Source: PALSA-660 sp036508875 (GTDB lineage Bacteria > Actinomycetota > Coriobacteriia > Anaerosomatales > PALSA-660). Taken from it: a stretch of 42,075 nucleotides of DNA. Position numbers and translations under genes: made by a program. Below the pieces are notes generated by a model. It was not told the DNA's origin and ran no database searches. It saw nothing but the letters and a program-made list of their open reading frames with translations. The stretch's first letter is position 1; each line of letters starts with the position of its first letter. Location: NCBI GenBank assembly GCA_036508875.1, contig DATCGP010000001.1:1-42075 (forward strand), in the 5' to 3' direction. Of the stretch, positions 27,020 through 36,048 are shown in pieces.

Positions 27020-27684
27020 TGCATCACTCCTTTGGAGCCCTGTGCCGCGGCGGCGCGCAAACGCTCCACCAGCCCTGTCACCCTGTCAGCGTCGATCCGC
27101 ACGGACACCGGGTTCGCGATGAAGCGCGCACTCGAGTCCATGACCTCGTCCACGATACTCAATCCGTTCTCGCGAAGGGTGGTTCCCGTCGCCGTGATGT
27201 CCACGACCTGGTCCGCAAGGCCCACCAGCGGCGCCAGCTCGATGTTCCCGTGCAGCTTCACGAGCTCCACCTGGATCCCACGCGAGGCGAAGTGCGCCTC
27301 GGCGACACGCGGGTACTTCGTCGCGACCCTGATCACCCCAAGGCGCCGGTACGAGCGCAAGACCTCCTCGGACGACCCTTCGCGCTCCGCGACCACGAAC
27401 CGGCACTGCCCGAACCCGAGATCGGCGAGCTCGACCACATCGAGGCCGGCCTCGGCGAGGACATCCGCCCCGGACACAGCGACATCCGCCGCGCCGTACG
27501 CGACGTAGGCCGGGATGTCGGTCGGCTTGCAGATGATGAAGCGCATCTCGTCGGTGTCGACGATCAGTTGGCGCCCAGGGTCCGCCAGCGCGCCGACGTC
27601 GACGCCGGCGCGCACGAGCAGCGAGACGGTGCCCTCGAACAGAGCGCCCTTCGGGACGGCCATACGAAGCCGGGTGTCGGTCAT
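27016..27684 (-). CDS. hisG: ATP phosphoribosyltransferase, short form
   Basis: HisG starts the pathway by joining ATP and PRPP to PR-ATP. The 222-residue protein is the short (HisG-S) form with RMAVPKGALFEGTVSLL at the N-terminus, CKPTDIPAYVAYGAADVAVSG and the PRPP-binding DITATGTTLRENGL. It lacks the C-terminal regulatory domain of long HisG, so it depends on HisZ, encoded immediately upstream with a 4-base overlap. The pair should form the feedback-regulated HisG4Z4 complex. Confidence 0.95.
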   Translation of the reverse strand: MTDTRLRMAVPKGALFEGTVSLLVRAGVDVGALADPGRQLIVDTDEMRFIICKPTDIPAYVAYGAADVAVSGADVLAEAGLDVVELADLGFGQCRFVVAEREGSSEEVLRSYRRLGVIRVATKYPRVAEAHFASRGIQVELVKLHGNIELAPLVGLADQVVDITATGTTLRENGLSIVDEVMDSSARFIANPVSVRIDADRVTGLVERLRAAAAQGSKGVMQ

Positions 27685-28940
27685 CGCACGCTTCCCTTCT
27701 CGTTCGAGGCCTCGAGCGCCGGAGGCGCCGAGAGCGGCTCGAGCGCCAAGGCCGCGCCGTCACTCACGCGCGTGAGTGCGGCGTCTTCCCCGGCCATCCA
27801 CCAGACCGCTCCCGCGTCGCGCGCCTCGCCAACGAGCGCGTCAGCGGTCCGGTTGGCGCTCGCCTGCACGCGCCAGCCGCCCGCACGCAGGCGGGAGCAC
27901 ACCCGGGCGCACGCGGCGGGATCGCCACCGACGAGCGCATCGATGTCCCGCACCGGCACTTCCACGCCCTGAGCGGCCAGCGCGATCGTCACGCGCTCGA
28001 GCGAGAGCGCGAAGCCAGCGGCGGGCATCGGCGTGCCGAACGCCGCGAGCAGGTCGTCGTACCGTCCGCCGCCACCGAGTGGAAGGCCCAGACCGGGCGC
28101 GTACGCCTCGACTATGAGCCCGGTGTAGTAGTCGAACGAGCGGAGGATGCCGAAGTCGACGCGCACGCGGTCTGCCGCGCCGGCCGCCTCCAGGAGGTCC
28201 CACGCCGCTTCGAGCGCGTCCAGCGCGCCCGCGCACCCCACCGCACCCGCCGCGGCACGGCACGCAGCGATCGCTTCGCGTCCGCCCGCGATCCGGACGA
28301 CGGTGCGCAGCGCGGAACCGACCGTCGACGGAACGCCCGGCGCCGCGGTGAGCGCGTCGAACGCGACGAGGTTGCGTGCGTGTGCGGCGGCCATCAGGGA
28401 TGCGGCCCATTCGGGAGTCGAGGCCGCCGCACCGATGAGCGCGCGCAGCACGGCCACCGTTCCCATGCCGACCGTGAACTCCGTCAGCCCGGTGGCGCGC
28501 AGCGCGTCGACCAGGACGCAGACGACCTCGGCGTCCGAAGCGGGGCCGTTCACTGCCAACAGCTCGACGCCGAGCTGGGCGAACTGGCGGGACTCGCCGC
28601 GCAGCGAGGCGTGCTCGCGGTATACGTCCGCTGCGTAGCAGAGCCGCTGCGGGCCGCTCGAGCCACCGAGGCGCGCCGCCGCGAGGCGGGCGATCGGCAG
28701 CGTCATCTCCGGACGCAGCGCCAGGAGCGATCCATCCAAGTCGACGAGGCGGAACGCGGCGCCGGACACGGTGGCTCCCACGGCGGCTTCCAGCGTCGCG
28801 TACTCCTCCACCGCCGGCGTCTCCACGAAACGGTACGCGTATCGCATGAAGACATCGGAGACCGCCGCGGTGATCACTCGGCGTTCGGCGGCCTCCTCGA
28901 ACAGCACATCTCGGAAACCGCGAGGGGTGACGGGGCGCAT
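27681..28940 (-). CDS. hisZ: ATP phosphoribosyltransferase regulatory subunit
   Basis: HisZ is a catalytically inactive relative of histidyl-tRNA synthetase that activates short HisG and relays histidine inhibition. The 419-residue protein begins with PRGFRDVLFEEAAERR and has the class II synthetase motif 2-like LRPEMTLPIARLAA, then FGILRSFDYYTGLIVEAY and GGGRYDDLLAAFG. Its length is close to other HisZ proteins. GGAAGGA lies 8 bases before the ATG. It is the first gene of the his operon. Confidence 0.93.
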   Translation of the reverse strand: MRPVTPRGFRDVLFEEAAERRVITAAVSDVFMRYAYRFVETPAVEEYATLEAAVGATVSGAAFRLVDLDGSLLALRPEMTLPIARLAAARLGGSSGPQRLCYAADVYREHASLRGESRQFAQLGVELLAVNGPASDAEVVCVLVDALRATGLTEFTVGMGTVAVLRALIGAAASTPEWAASLMAAAHARNLVAFDALTAAPGVPSTVGSALRTVVRIAGGREAIAACRAAAGAVGCAGALDALEAAWDLLEAAGAADRVRVDFGILRSFDYYTGLIVEAYAPGLGLPLGGGGRYDDLLAAFGTPMPAAGFALSLERVTIALAAQGVEVPVRDIDALVGGDPAACARVCSRLRAGGWRVQASANRTADALVGEARDAGAVWWMAGEDAALTRVSDGAALALEPLSAPPALEASNEKGSVR

Positions 28941-28971
28941 CGGTGCGGTCCTTCCGGGTAGGGATCGTTCA

Positions 28972-29016
28972 TATCGCTGTACTTTAGTACGGTGGAGTGC
29001 TGCAGCGATAAAGTAC
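28972..29016. promoter_or_regulatory. Candidate TrpR-superfamily (YerC/HisR) operator before hisZ
   Basis: Near the predicted transcript start are a palindrome GTACT-TT-AGTAC (28979-28990) and a second GTACTTTA half-site on the other strand (29009-29016). Outer inverted arms TATCGCTG (28972-28979) and CAGCGATA (29003-29010) enclose the palindrome. The GTACT half-site resembles the core of the E. coli TrpR operator (GTACTAGT). A YerC-type TrpR-superfamily protein is encoded at 32519-32812. Binding is inferred. Confidence 0.5.
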
Positions 29017-29038
29017 CATCCGTGCCGGTCCTGCGCAA
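29010..29038 (-). promoter_or_regulatory. Probable promoter of the his operon
   Basis: On the minus strand TTGCGC (29033-29038) and TACTTT (29010-29015) are 17 bases apart, in the 102-base gap between the dnaE stop and hisZ. The transcript would start near 29003, immediately before the palindromic site. Confidence 0.45.
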
Positions 29039-29042
29039 CCCC

Positions 29043-32000
29043 CTACAGCTCGTAGACCGAGTCCGCTCCGAAGACCTCCCGCAACTCCGCGTGGAGCTGG
29101 TGCGAGGTCATGTCGACCAGGTACGTGTCGGGCGGCAGCGCGTAGGTCTTCGTCCCTCCGCCGTTCGAGATCTCGACGCGCACGCTGTCGCGGCCCGGAT
29201 AGCGGGGCACAAGGCGCTTGAACCAGTCCAGCACCTCCGGGTCCGTGAAGCGCGCGCCTTCGTCGCGGATCAGCAGGACTCCCGGCCCTCTGGCGAAGCT
29301 ACCGTCATCCCCGAGCGGGACCACGTCGATCACCTGCAGCTTCCGCCCACGGTCCGACACCTCGACCTTGGCCCGCACCCGCACGATGGCGTCCTCGGCG
29401 AACAGCCCCTCGAACTTCGCGTAGACATTGCCGAAGAGCCGGCCCTCTGCGAAGCCGTCTAGGTCCTCCAAGGTGAAGTCGATCATCGACTTCCCCTTCT
29501 TGGTCACGACACGGGACACCGACGTCAGGATCCCCGCGAACCACGCGGACTGGCCATCGCTCATGTTCTCGATCTCGTCCAGGGACATGGAACGCGCACC
29601 TTCGATGACCGAGGCGATCTCGCGCAGCGGATGGTCGGAGACGTAGATGCCGAGCATCTCCTTCTCGAAGGTCAGCTTCATGGGCTTGTCCCACTCGTCG
29701 CCGTCGGGAGCCGGCTCGTCGTGCCTGAAGCCGTGGTCGCCCTCGAGCTCGAAAAGGCCGGTCTGCCCCGCCTCGTCGTCCTTGGCACGCTTGACGGCCA
29801 AGTCGATGGCGTCGCTCATCATCGCCATGAGGTGCTTGCGCGTGTATCCGGTCGAATCGAACGCGCCGGCCTTGATGAGCGACTCGAGGGTGCGCTTGTT
29901 CAGCGCCTTCGGATCGACCCGCGAGCAGAAGGCCTGCAGCGAGGTGAACGGGCCGTTCGCCTGCCGCTCCGCCACGATGGCGGCGACCACGCCCTCGCCC
30001 ACGTTCCGCACGCCGGCGAGCCCGAAGCGGATGCCCTCGGGCACCGCCGTGAAGTCCGCCCCCGAGGAGTTCACGTCAGGCGGCAGGACCGGGATCCCGC
30101 TTCGCTTCGCCGCCGCGACGTACTTCACGATGCTCTCGGTCTTGCCCGAGTAGCTCGAGAGCACCGCCGCCATGAACTCGCGCGGGTAGTGCGTCTTCAG
30201 GTACGCGGTCTGGTACGAGATGAGGCCGTACGCCGCGGAGTGGCTCTTGTTGAAGCCGTACCCCGCGAACTTCTCGATGTCGTCGTAGACTCGCTCGGCG
30301 AGCTTGCGCTCGTAGCCGCCGGCGACGGCGCCGTCCACGAAGTCGGCCCGCCACTTCGCCATCTCGGCGTCGTCCTTCTTGCCCATGGCCTTGCGGAGCT
30401 TGTCCGCCTTGGCGGCGGAGAAGCCGGCCATGTCCATCGAGATGCGCATGACCTGTTCCTGGTAGACCATCGTGCCGTGGGTCTCTTCCAGGATGTGCTT
30501 GATCCGGTCGTCGTAGTAGACGACCTTCTGGCGTCCGTGTTTGCGCTCGACGAAGTCCTTGACCATGCCCGACTGCAGCGGCCCCGGACGGTACAGCGCC
30601 ACCAGGACGGCCACGTCGGAGAACTGCGTCGGCTTGAGGTCCTTGAGCAGCTGGCGCATCCCCCCGGACTCGACCTGGAAGACGCCGTCCACGTCCCCGC
30701 GGCGCAGCAGCGCATACGTCGCCTTGTCGTCCATCGGGATCTTCTCGATGTCGATGTCGACGCCGTGGTTGGCTTTGATGGCCGCGAGCGCCTTCGCGAT
30801 GACGGTCAGGGTCCGCAGGCCGAGGAAGTCCATCTTGAGCAGGCCCAGCTCCGCCACCAGCTTGCCTTCGTACTGGGTGACGATCGCCTCATTCTTGGTG
30901 TCCCGCTTGATCGGCGTGTGGAAGCGCAGCGGGTCGCGGCAGATCACGACGCCGGCCGCGTGCACTCCCTCACCTCGCACGAAGTGCTCGAGCGCGAGCG
31001 CGGCGTCGATGATGCGCTTCGTGTCGCCGTCGGTCTCGTACGCGGTCCGGAGATCCGGGTTCATCTTGAGCGACGTCGCGATCTCGGCGTCGGGACCTTC
31101 CTGGATCATCTTCGCGACCTTGTCGGGCACGCCGAACGGGTAGCCGAGGATGCGGCCCGCGTCGCGGACCGCCGCGCGCGCCTTCATCGTCGAAAAGGTG
31201 ATGATCTGCGCGACCTTGTCCTCGCCGTACTTGTCCCTCACGTAGTCGATGACCTCGCCGCGGCGTTCGTCGTCGAAGTCGATGTCGATGTCGGGCATCT
31301 CGGTGCGCTCGGGGTTGAGGAAGCGTTCGAACAACAGCCCGTGCTCGAGGGGGTCGAGAGCGGTGATGCGAAGGGCGTACGCGATGATCGAACCGGCCGC
31401 GCTGCCGCGTCCAGGGCCCACGCCGATGCCGTTGGCCTTGGCCCAGGCGATGAAGTCCTGCACGACGAGGAAGTACCCCGCGAAGCCCTTCTCCCGGATG
31501 ACGCCGAGCTCGTAGTAGAGGCGCTCGAGAGCTTCGGGCGGGATCGGATCGCCGTACCGGTCGCGCATGCCGACGAGGCACTGCTCCTCGAGATAGGCGT
31601 CCAGCGCCTCCTGCTCGTCCATGCCAGCGAACCGCTCGGGAACGCCGAAGACCGGCAGGAGGATCTTGCCGAACTCGAGTTCCACGTTGCAGCGCTCGGC
31701 GACGTCAGCGCTGTTGGAGATCGCCTCCGGATACTCCGCGAGGGCCTCGGACATCTCCTCGGCCGTTCGCATGAAGAAGCGGTCGCACGAGAAGCGCATC
31801 CGCTGCGTGTCGTCCAGGATCTTGCCCGTCTGGATGCACAGCAACATGTCCTGCGTCTTCGCGTCTTCGGCGTGGACGTAGTGGATGTCGTTGGTGCCGA
31901 CCAGCGGAAGGCCCTTCTCGCGCGCGATCGCGGCCAGCTCGCGGTTCAGGTCGTACTGGGTCACACCGTTGCTCGCGGTGATGCCCTGCTGCTGCAGTTC

Positions 32001-32522
32001 GACGAGGAAGTTGCCCTCGCCGAAGATCCGGGAGTAGCGCTCGGCCCAGTCACGTGCGCGCTTCGGGTCGCCGTTCTCGATCGACTTGCTCAGGATCCCC
32101 GACATGCAGGCGCTGGAGCCGATGAGACCCTCGCTGTAGTGGGTCAGCAGCTCCTCGTCCACGAGCGGCCGGTAGTAGAACCCCGAGATCCACGCGTCGG
32201 AGACGATCGCCATCAGGTTGCGGTAGCCCTGCTCGTTCTGTGCGAGGAGGAGCAGGTGGTAGATGTCCGGCTTGCCGTCACGGACCAGCCGCGACCCGGA
32301 GGTGAAGTACACCTCGCAACCGAGGATGGGCTTGACTCCCGCCTTGGCCGCCGCCTTGTAAAACTCCACGGCGCCGTACATGTTGCCGTGGTCGGTCAGA
32401 GCCAGCGCCGGCATCTCGAGTTCCTTGGCCCGCGCGACCAGTCTGTCGATCTTCGCGGCGCCGTCGAGCAGCGAGTATTCGGAATGCGTGTGCAGGTGGA
32501 CGAACCGCACGGGGAAGGTCAC
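29043..32522 (-). CDS. dnaE: DNA polymerase III alpha subunit
   Basis: This is the replicative polymerase subunit, 1159 residues, close to the E. coli length. The N-terminal PHP domain has LHTHSEYSLLDGA and ALTDHGNMYG. The catalytic palm has PDIDIDFDDERR with Asp411 and Asp413 and GVGPGRGSAAGS just before; the helix-hairpin region carries AGYGFNKSHSAAYG. A C-terminal OB-fold follows with VTKKGKSMIDFTLEDLDG. The GTG start overlaps the yerC stop by 4 bases. All catalytic residues are present. It ends just upstream of the his operon promoter. Confidence 0.96.
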   Translation of the reverse strand: MTFPVRFVHLHTHSEYSLLDGAAKIDRLVARAKELEMPALALTDHGNMYGAVEFYKAAAKAGVKPILGCEVYFTSGSRLVRDGKPDIYHLLLLAQNEQGYRNLMAIVSDAWISGFYYRPLVDEELLTHYSEGLIGSSACMSGILSKSIENGDPKRARDWAERYSRIFGEGNFLVELQQQGITASNGVTQYDLNRELAAIAREKGLPLVGTNDIHYVHAEDAKTQDMLLCIQTGKILDDTQRMRFSCDRFFMRTAEEMSEALAEYPEAISNSADVAERCNVELEFGKILLPVFGVPERFAGMDEQEALDAYLEEQCLVGMRDRYGDPIPPEALERLYYELGVIREKGFAGYFLVVQDFIAWAKANGIGVGPGRGSAAGSIIAYALRITALDPLEHGLLFERFLNPERTEMPDIDIDFDDERRGEVIDYVRDKYGEDKVAQIITFSTMKARAAVRDAGRILGYPFGVPDKVAKMIQEGPDAEIATSLKMNPDLRTAYETDGDTKRIIDAALALEHFVRGEGVHAAGVVICRDPLRFHTPIKRDTKNEAIVTQYEGKLVAELGLLKMDFLGLRTLTVIAKALAAIKANHGVDIDIEKIPMDDKATYALLRRGDVDGVFQVESGGMRQLLKDLKPTQFSDVAVLVALYRPGPLQSGMVKDFVERKHGRQKVVYYDDRIKHILEETHGTMVYQEQVMRISMDMAGFSAAKADKLRKAMGKKDDAEMAKWRADFVDGAVAGGYERKLAERVYDDIEKFAGYGFNKSHSAAYGLISYQTAYLKTHYPREFMAAVLSSYSGKTESIVKYVAAAKRSGIPVLPPDVNSSGADFTAVPEGIRFGLAGVRNVGEGVVAAIVAERQANGPFTSLQAFCSRVDPKALNKRTLESLIKAGAFDSTGYTRKHLMAMMSDAIDLAVKRAKDDEAGQTGLFELEGDHGFRHDEPAPDGDEWDKPMKLTFEKEMLGIYVSDHPLREIASVIEGARSMSLDEIENMSDGQSAWFAGILTSVSRVVTKKGKSMIDFTLEDLDGFAEGRLFGNVYAKFEGLFAEDAIVRVRAKVEVSDRGRKLQVIDVVPLGDDGSFARGPGVLLIRDEGARFTDPEVLDWFKRLVPRYPGRDSVRVEISNGGGTKTYALPPDTYLVDMTSHQLHAELREVFGADSVYEL

Positions 32523-32812
32523 GCCTCCCGTATGCGCGAGAGAACGGTCCTGTAGCCGTCAGCGCCGTAGTTCAGGCAACGGCTCACACGGCTGATCGTC
32601 GTCGTCGACGCGCCGGTGGCCTCGCGGATGTCGTCGTAGTGCTCGCCTGCCGACAGCATCCGAGCGACCTCGAGCCGCTGCGACATCTCCCGGATCTCGC
32701 GCACCGTGCACACGTCCTGGAGGAACGAATAGACGTCGTCGGGATCCCCGAGCGCCGCGAAAGCAGCAAGGAGACGCTCGACGTCGGGGGTGCGAAGACG
32801 GTCCGCGTGCAT
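32519..32812 (-). CDS. YerC/YecD-family TrpR-superfamily regulator
   Basis: The 97-residue helical protein matches the YerC family of TrpR relatives. It contains VREIREMSQRLEVARMLSAG (the bundle helices) and a helix-turn-helix YDDIREATGASTTTISRVSRCL. TrpR-superfamily YerC proteins have been proposed as histidine-biosynthesis repressors (HisR) in Gram-positive bacteria (recalled, not checked here). That fits the his operon and the GTACT-type palindrome 3.5 kb downstream. It is the first gene of a yerC-dnaE unit, overlapping dnaE by 4 bases. The ATG at 32812 directly abuts AGAAGGA, with a second GGAGG 12 bases upstream. Confidence 0.85.
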   Translation of the reverse strand: MHADRLRTPDVERLLAAFAALGDPDDVYSFLQDVCTVREIREMSQRLEVARMLSAGEHYDDIREATGASTTTISRVSRCLNYGADGYRTVLSRIREA

Positions 32813-32954
32813 TCCTTCTCAGGGCCTCCGCTCGGGGTTCGCAGTGGTTCGGGCGCGCCTTTGATGGTAGCACCGCGACCCGACACGGGACCCCGTTCCG
32901 GGGCTCCGCCCGTCACATTCCGAGCGGACGAACGGACGTTCGGGATGGCTCGGT

Positions 32955-33608
32955 TCAGGCCATCCCGAGACGCCGCGCGAAGGCGGCGGCGAGCGCGTAG
33001 ACCGGCAGCCACCACGACGACGTGATCATCAGCAGCTCGCCCTGGTCCAAGCGCATCGACGAGGCCAGCGGACCTGTCGGCCAGAGCGCCATGGAGAACG
33101 CGACCGCGGTGACGGCGAGGCCGGCGACCAGCACTGAGGCATGCAGGAGACGGCGGGAGCGCGAGGCGGCTACGAGCTCCACGACGAGCGGAGCCGCCAC
33201 GACCGCCAGCGTCACGGCAGAGACGGCGCCGGTCGCCGAGAGGCTGCGGCCCACACCCTCTCTGAACATGAGGACGAGCAAGGGGGTGAGCAGGACGGTA
33301 GACACGACGCTGGCGAGCGTAGTGACCGCGAACAGCACCAGAGCGCGGAGAGGAAGCGTCCGGGGCCGGCCAGGAGAGTCGACGAGCAGGAGCGTGAAGG
33401 CGGTGAGCACCGGTGGCAGGGCGAACGCCGCCAGGTAGACACCGTCGAATGCGTACTTCGGCTGCAGCCCGAGGAGCGGGATCTCGAAGGCCAGGAAGAT
33501 CGCCCCGATGGCATACCCGAGCGCATACGTCCTGAGCGCGGGAGGGCCCTCCTGGGTATCGACTTCAGGTCGAGGTCCAGTGAATGGGACGACTGTCGTT
33601 CCGGTCAT
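32955..33608 (-). CDS. Integral membrane protein of unknown function
   Basis: The 217-residue protein has a hydrophilic N-terminus of about 28 residues, then roughly six transmembrane helices (for example YALGYAIGAIFLAFEIPLL and ALVLFAVTTLASVVSTVLLT). It ends with short loops and a charged end (AFARRLGMA). No family motif was recognised. AAGGA eight bases before the ATG at 33608 selects that start over earlier in-frame codons. It is divergent from the MFS gene with a 204-base spacer, and convergent with nothing, so it is probably a single-gene unit. Confidence 0.6.
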   Translation of the reverse strand: MTGTTVVPFTGPRPEVDTQEGPPALRTYALGYAIGAIFLAFEIPLLGLQPKYAFDGVYLAAFALPPVLTAFTLLLVDSPGRPRTLPLRALVLFAVTTLASVVSTVLLTPLLVLMFREGVGRSLSATGAVSAVTLAVVAAPLVVELVAASRSRRLLHASVLVAGLAVTAVAFSMALWPTGPLASSMRLDQGELLMITSSWWLPVYALAAAFARRLGMA

Positions 33609-33812
33609 CAGGGACATCCTTCGCGGTCGTGTGCAGCGGCGCTCCTTCCGAGGGTACCTGCGACCCGCAGACGCGCACATGACGGAAGTCAAACGGCGGA
33701 AGTGGCCGCCCCGTACCTTGGAGGCCGTGCGGTATCATTCATCGCCCCGCCGCCGCGCACCACTTCGGCGGCGCCGTCCGCAAGACCCGCCTGGATCCCG
33801 GAGCCGCGCCCC

Positions 33813-35204
33813 ATGTCAGACAACAGCCACGAGACTCCCTTCCCCGAGCCCGAACCGGACAACAGCGTCCCCACGTCGGTCGCCGAAGCGGAGTCCGACA
33901 CCAGCAGCCCTCCGTACAGGATCGTCCGCCGGGGCGGGACCTTCGAGTCGTTCCGGCATCGTGCGTATCTCCTCTTCTGGAGCGGAGCGCTCGTCAGCAA
34001 CGTGGGAACGTGGATGCAGTCCGCGGTCATCGGCCTCATCGCGTACGGCTTCCGCCGCTCCGACGCCGACCTCGCCCTGGTGACGTTCGCCGCGCAGATC
34101 CCGAACCTGTTCCTGGCGCTGCCGGGCGGCGTGCTGGCCGACCGCCTCGACAAGCGCAAGCTCATCATCTGGGCGCAGGTGCTGTTGATGATCCAGGCGA
34201 TCGCCTTCGGCGCGTTGTACGTGACGGGCAGTCTCAGCGCGTCGACCCCGATCAGCTCTCTCGTGCTCGTGAGCGCCCTCGGCCTCTTCGCGGGCGTGAT
34301 GACAGCCCTGTCGTTCCCCGCGTGGCAGGCGATGATCCCGGACCTCGTGCCGAGGGAAGACCTCCTGAACGCGATCGCGCTGAACTCCGCGCAGTTCCAG
34401 TCGGCGCGCATGCTCGGCGGTGCCGCCGCTCTGGGCGTGGTGTACGTCGCCGGCCAGGTCGCGGGGATCGCGGACGTCTTCTGGATAAACGCGATCAGCT
34501 TCCTGTTCGTCATCGCAGCGCTGTGGGCGATACGGACCTCGCCGCATATGCCGCCGAAGCGGGCGGTGGCGGCGCGCGAGGGCGCGTGGAAGTCCTTGAA
34601 GGAGGGAGTCCACCACGCCGCCACGCATCGCATGATCGGCATCGTGATCCTGAGCACGCTCATCATGACGTTGGTGGGGATGCCGTACATCTTCCTGCTG
34701 CCTTCGGTCGCGGACAAAGTCCTCGGCTTCCACACAAAGGAGCAGTACACCAACATCTACACGATCCTGTTCACGGCCAACGGCCTCGGCGCACTCGTGG
34801 GTGCGCTGACCGTCGCCAGCCTGCCGCACTGGGTACGCCGGGAGCGGCTCATGCGATGGACGATACTCGCCACCGCCGTGGCCCTGATCGCGTTCGCCGT
34901 CACCCCGTGGCTGTGGCTCTCCGTCGCGCTGTCGACCGTGGCCGGCGCGTGCGTGCTGACGACGAACTCGCTCGCGAACACGTCCGTCCAGGCGAACGTG
35001 CCGCATCACCTGCGAGGACGCGTGATGTCCGTCTACATCATGTGCTTCCTGGGGGTCATGCCGCTTTCGGCCGCAGCGTTCGGCCCGCTCGCGGAGATCT
35101 TCGGGCCGTCTTGGGCGATCGCCGCCGGGGCTATCGTGCTTCTGGCCTGGGCGCTCTTCCTGATCGCGCGCCCGTCGCTGCTCACGCCCGACCCGGAAGG
35201 CTAG
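33813..35204 (+). CDS. MFS transporter (EntS/DHA3-like)
   Basis: The 463-residue protein has a 45-residue cytoplasmic N-terminal tail rich in Ser, Glu and Pro, then 12 predicted helices. The opening FRHRAYLLFWSGALVSNVGTWMQ is typical of the EntS/MFS_3 branch of drug and siderophore exporters; only its first 20 residues matter for recognition. The loop 2-3 motif A appears as GGVLADRLDKRKLI, and LRGRVMSVYIM lies before the last helices. The substrate is unknown. A TATCAT at 33733-33738 could be a -10 box but no good -35 is seen. Its stop shares a CTAG with the stop of the convergent hydrolase gene. Confidence 0.85.
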   Translation: MSDNSHETPFPEPEPDNSVPTSVAEAESDTSSPPYRIVRRGGTFESFRHRAYLLFWSGALVSNVGTWMQSAVIGLIAYGFRRSDADLALVTFAAQIPNLFLALPGGVLADRLDKRKLIIWAQVLLMIQAIAFGALYVTGSLSASTPISSLVLVSALGLFAGVMTALSFPAWQAMIPDLVPREDLLNAIALNSAQFQSARMLGGAAALGVVYVAGQVAGIADVFWINAISFLFVIAALWAIRTSPHMPPKRAVAAREGAWKSLKEGVHHAATHRMIGIVILSTLIMTLVGMPYIFLLPSVADKVLGFHTKEQYTNIYTILFTANGLGALVGALTVASLPHWVRRERLMRWTILATAVALIAFAVTPWLWLSVALSTVAGACVLTTNSLANTSVQANVPHHLRGRVMSVYIMCFLGVMPLSAAAFGPLAEIFGPSWAIAAGAIVLLAWALFLIARPSLLTPDPEG

Positions 35205-35950
35205 ACGACCCGGCTCGTGAGGCCGCCGATCCCCTCGATACGGACCTCGACGACGTCGCCGGCGTGGAGCTCCCCTATCCCCGACGGGGTGCCGGTGAGC
35301 ACGATGTCGCCCGGGAGCAACGTCATGACGTGGCTGATGAAGCTGACGAGCGTGGGGACGTCGAAGATCATGTCGCTCGTGCGCGCAGACTGCACGACCT
35401 CGCCGTTGAGATAGGTCTCGAGGAGCAGGTCGGACGGGTCGACGTCAGTCTCGACCCACGGCCCCAGCGGGCAGAACCCGTCGAACCCCTTCGCGCGCGT
35501 CCACTGGCCGTCCCGCTTCTGCAGTTCGCGCGCGGTGACATCGTTCGCGCAGGTGTAGCCGAGCACGAACGTCAGGGCGTCCTCGGGGGCCACGCGGTGC
35601 GCACGACGGCCCATCACGACCGCCAACTCTCCTTCGTAGTCCACACGGCCCACATCGGGCGGCAGGTGGATCTCGCCGCCGGGGGCGTTCATGGCGGTCG
35701 GCGGCTTGAGGAAGATCAGCGGCTCGGAGGGGAGCTCGTGCCCCATCTCGTTCGCGTGCGTCTTGTAGTTCACGCCGACGCAGACGATCTTTGTGGGCAT
35801 CGCGGGGGGCATCAGGCGCGCACCGGTCATCGAGATGACCTCGTCGGTCTCCCAGGCAGCGAACGGCTCGTCTGAGATGAGCGTGATGCTTCCCGCGTCG
35901 GCGAGACCGTAGCGGACATCCTCACCTGTGAAGACCCTGACGACCCGCAT
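35201..35950 (-). CDS. Fumarylacetoacetate hydrolase-family protein
   Basis: The 249-residue cytoplasmic enzyme has the FAH fold. An N-terminal cap leads into CVGVNYKTHANEMG, then the metal-binding Glu-Glu-Asp set in DYEGELAVVMG and CANDVTARELQ, and a final GDIVLTGTPSGIG. Members hydrolyse or isomerise 2-keto compounds (acylpyruvates, HHDD in aromatic degradation, oxaloacetate tautomers). The length and lack of a second domain fit a YcgM-type acylpyruvase or an HHDD isomerase, and context does not decide. GGAG lies 8 bases before the ATG. Confidence 0.88.
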   Translation of the reverse strand: MRVVRVFTGEDVRYGLADAGSITLISDEPFAAWETDEVISMTGARLMPPAMPTKIVCVGVNYKTHANEMGHELPSEPLIFLKPPTAMNAPGGEIHLPPDVGRVDYEGELAVVMGRRAHRVAPEDALTFVLGYTCANDVTARELQKRDGQWTRAKGFDGFCPLGPWVETDVDPSDLLLETYLNGEVVQSARTSDMIFDVPTLVSFISHVMTLLPGDIVLTGTPSGIGELHAGDVVEVRIEGIGGLTSRVV

Positions 35951-36028
35951 GCGCGCTTCTCCCTGTGTGGACGACCGTCTTTGCCGTTCAAGGAGAGTAG
36001 TTCGCGTTCGAGGGCGGATGCCCTGCTA

Positions 36029-36048
36029 GGCAGGGCAGGGCAGGGCAG
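36029..36048. repeat. GGCAG tandem repeat, four copies
   Basis: Four perfect five-base units followed by a partial fifth, in the FAH upstream region. It is probably a simple slippage repeat; its distance from the FAH start (about 80 bases) would allow an effect on expression but nothing shows it. Confidence 0.6.

Noticed and set aside
29631..32555. Plus-strand open frame of 974 codons
   Set aside because: It is a shadow of dnaE on the opposite strand; dnaE has all catalytic motifs and this frame has none.
32864..32877. T-box-like string (GATGGTAGCACCGCG-type) on the plus strand
   Set aside because: It has an inserted base compared with the core, no terminator or stem I partner, and no nearby plus-strand gene.
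36029..36048. GGCAG repeat as a phase-variation switch
   Set aside because: It lies outside any reading frame and not between recognisable promoter boxes, so there is no support for a switching role.
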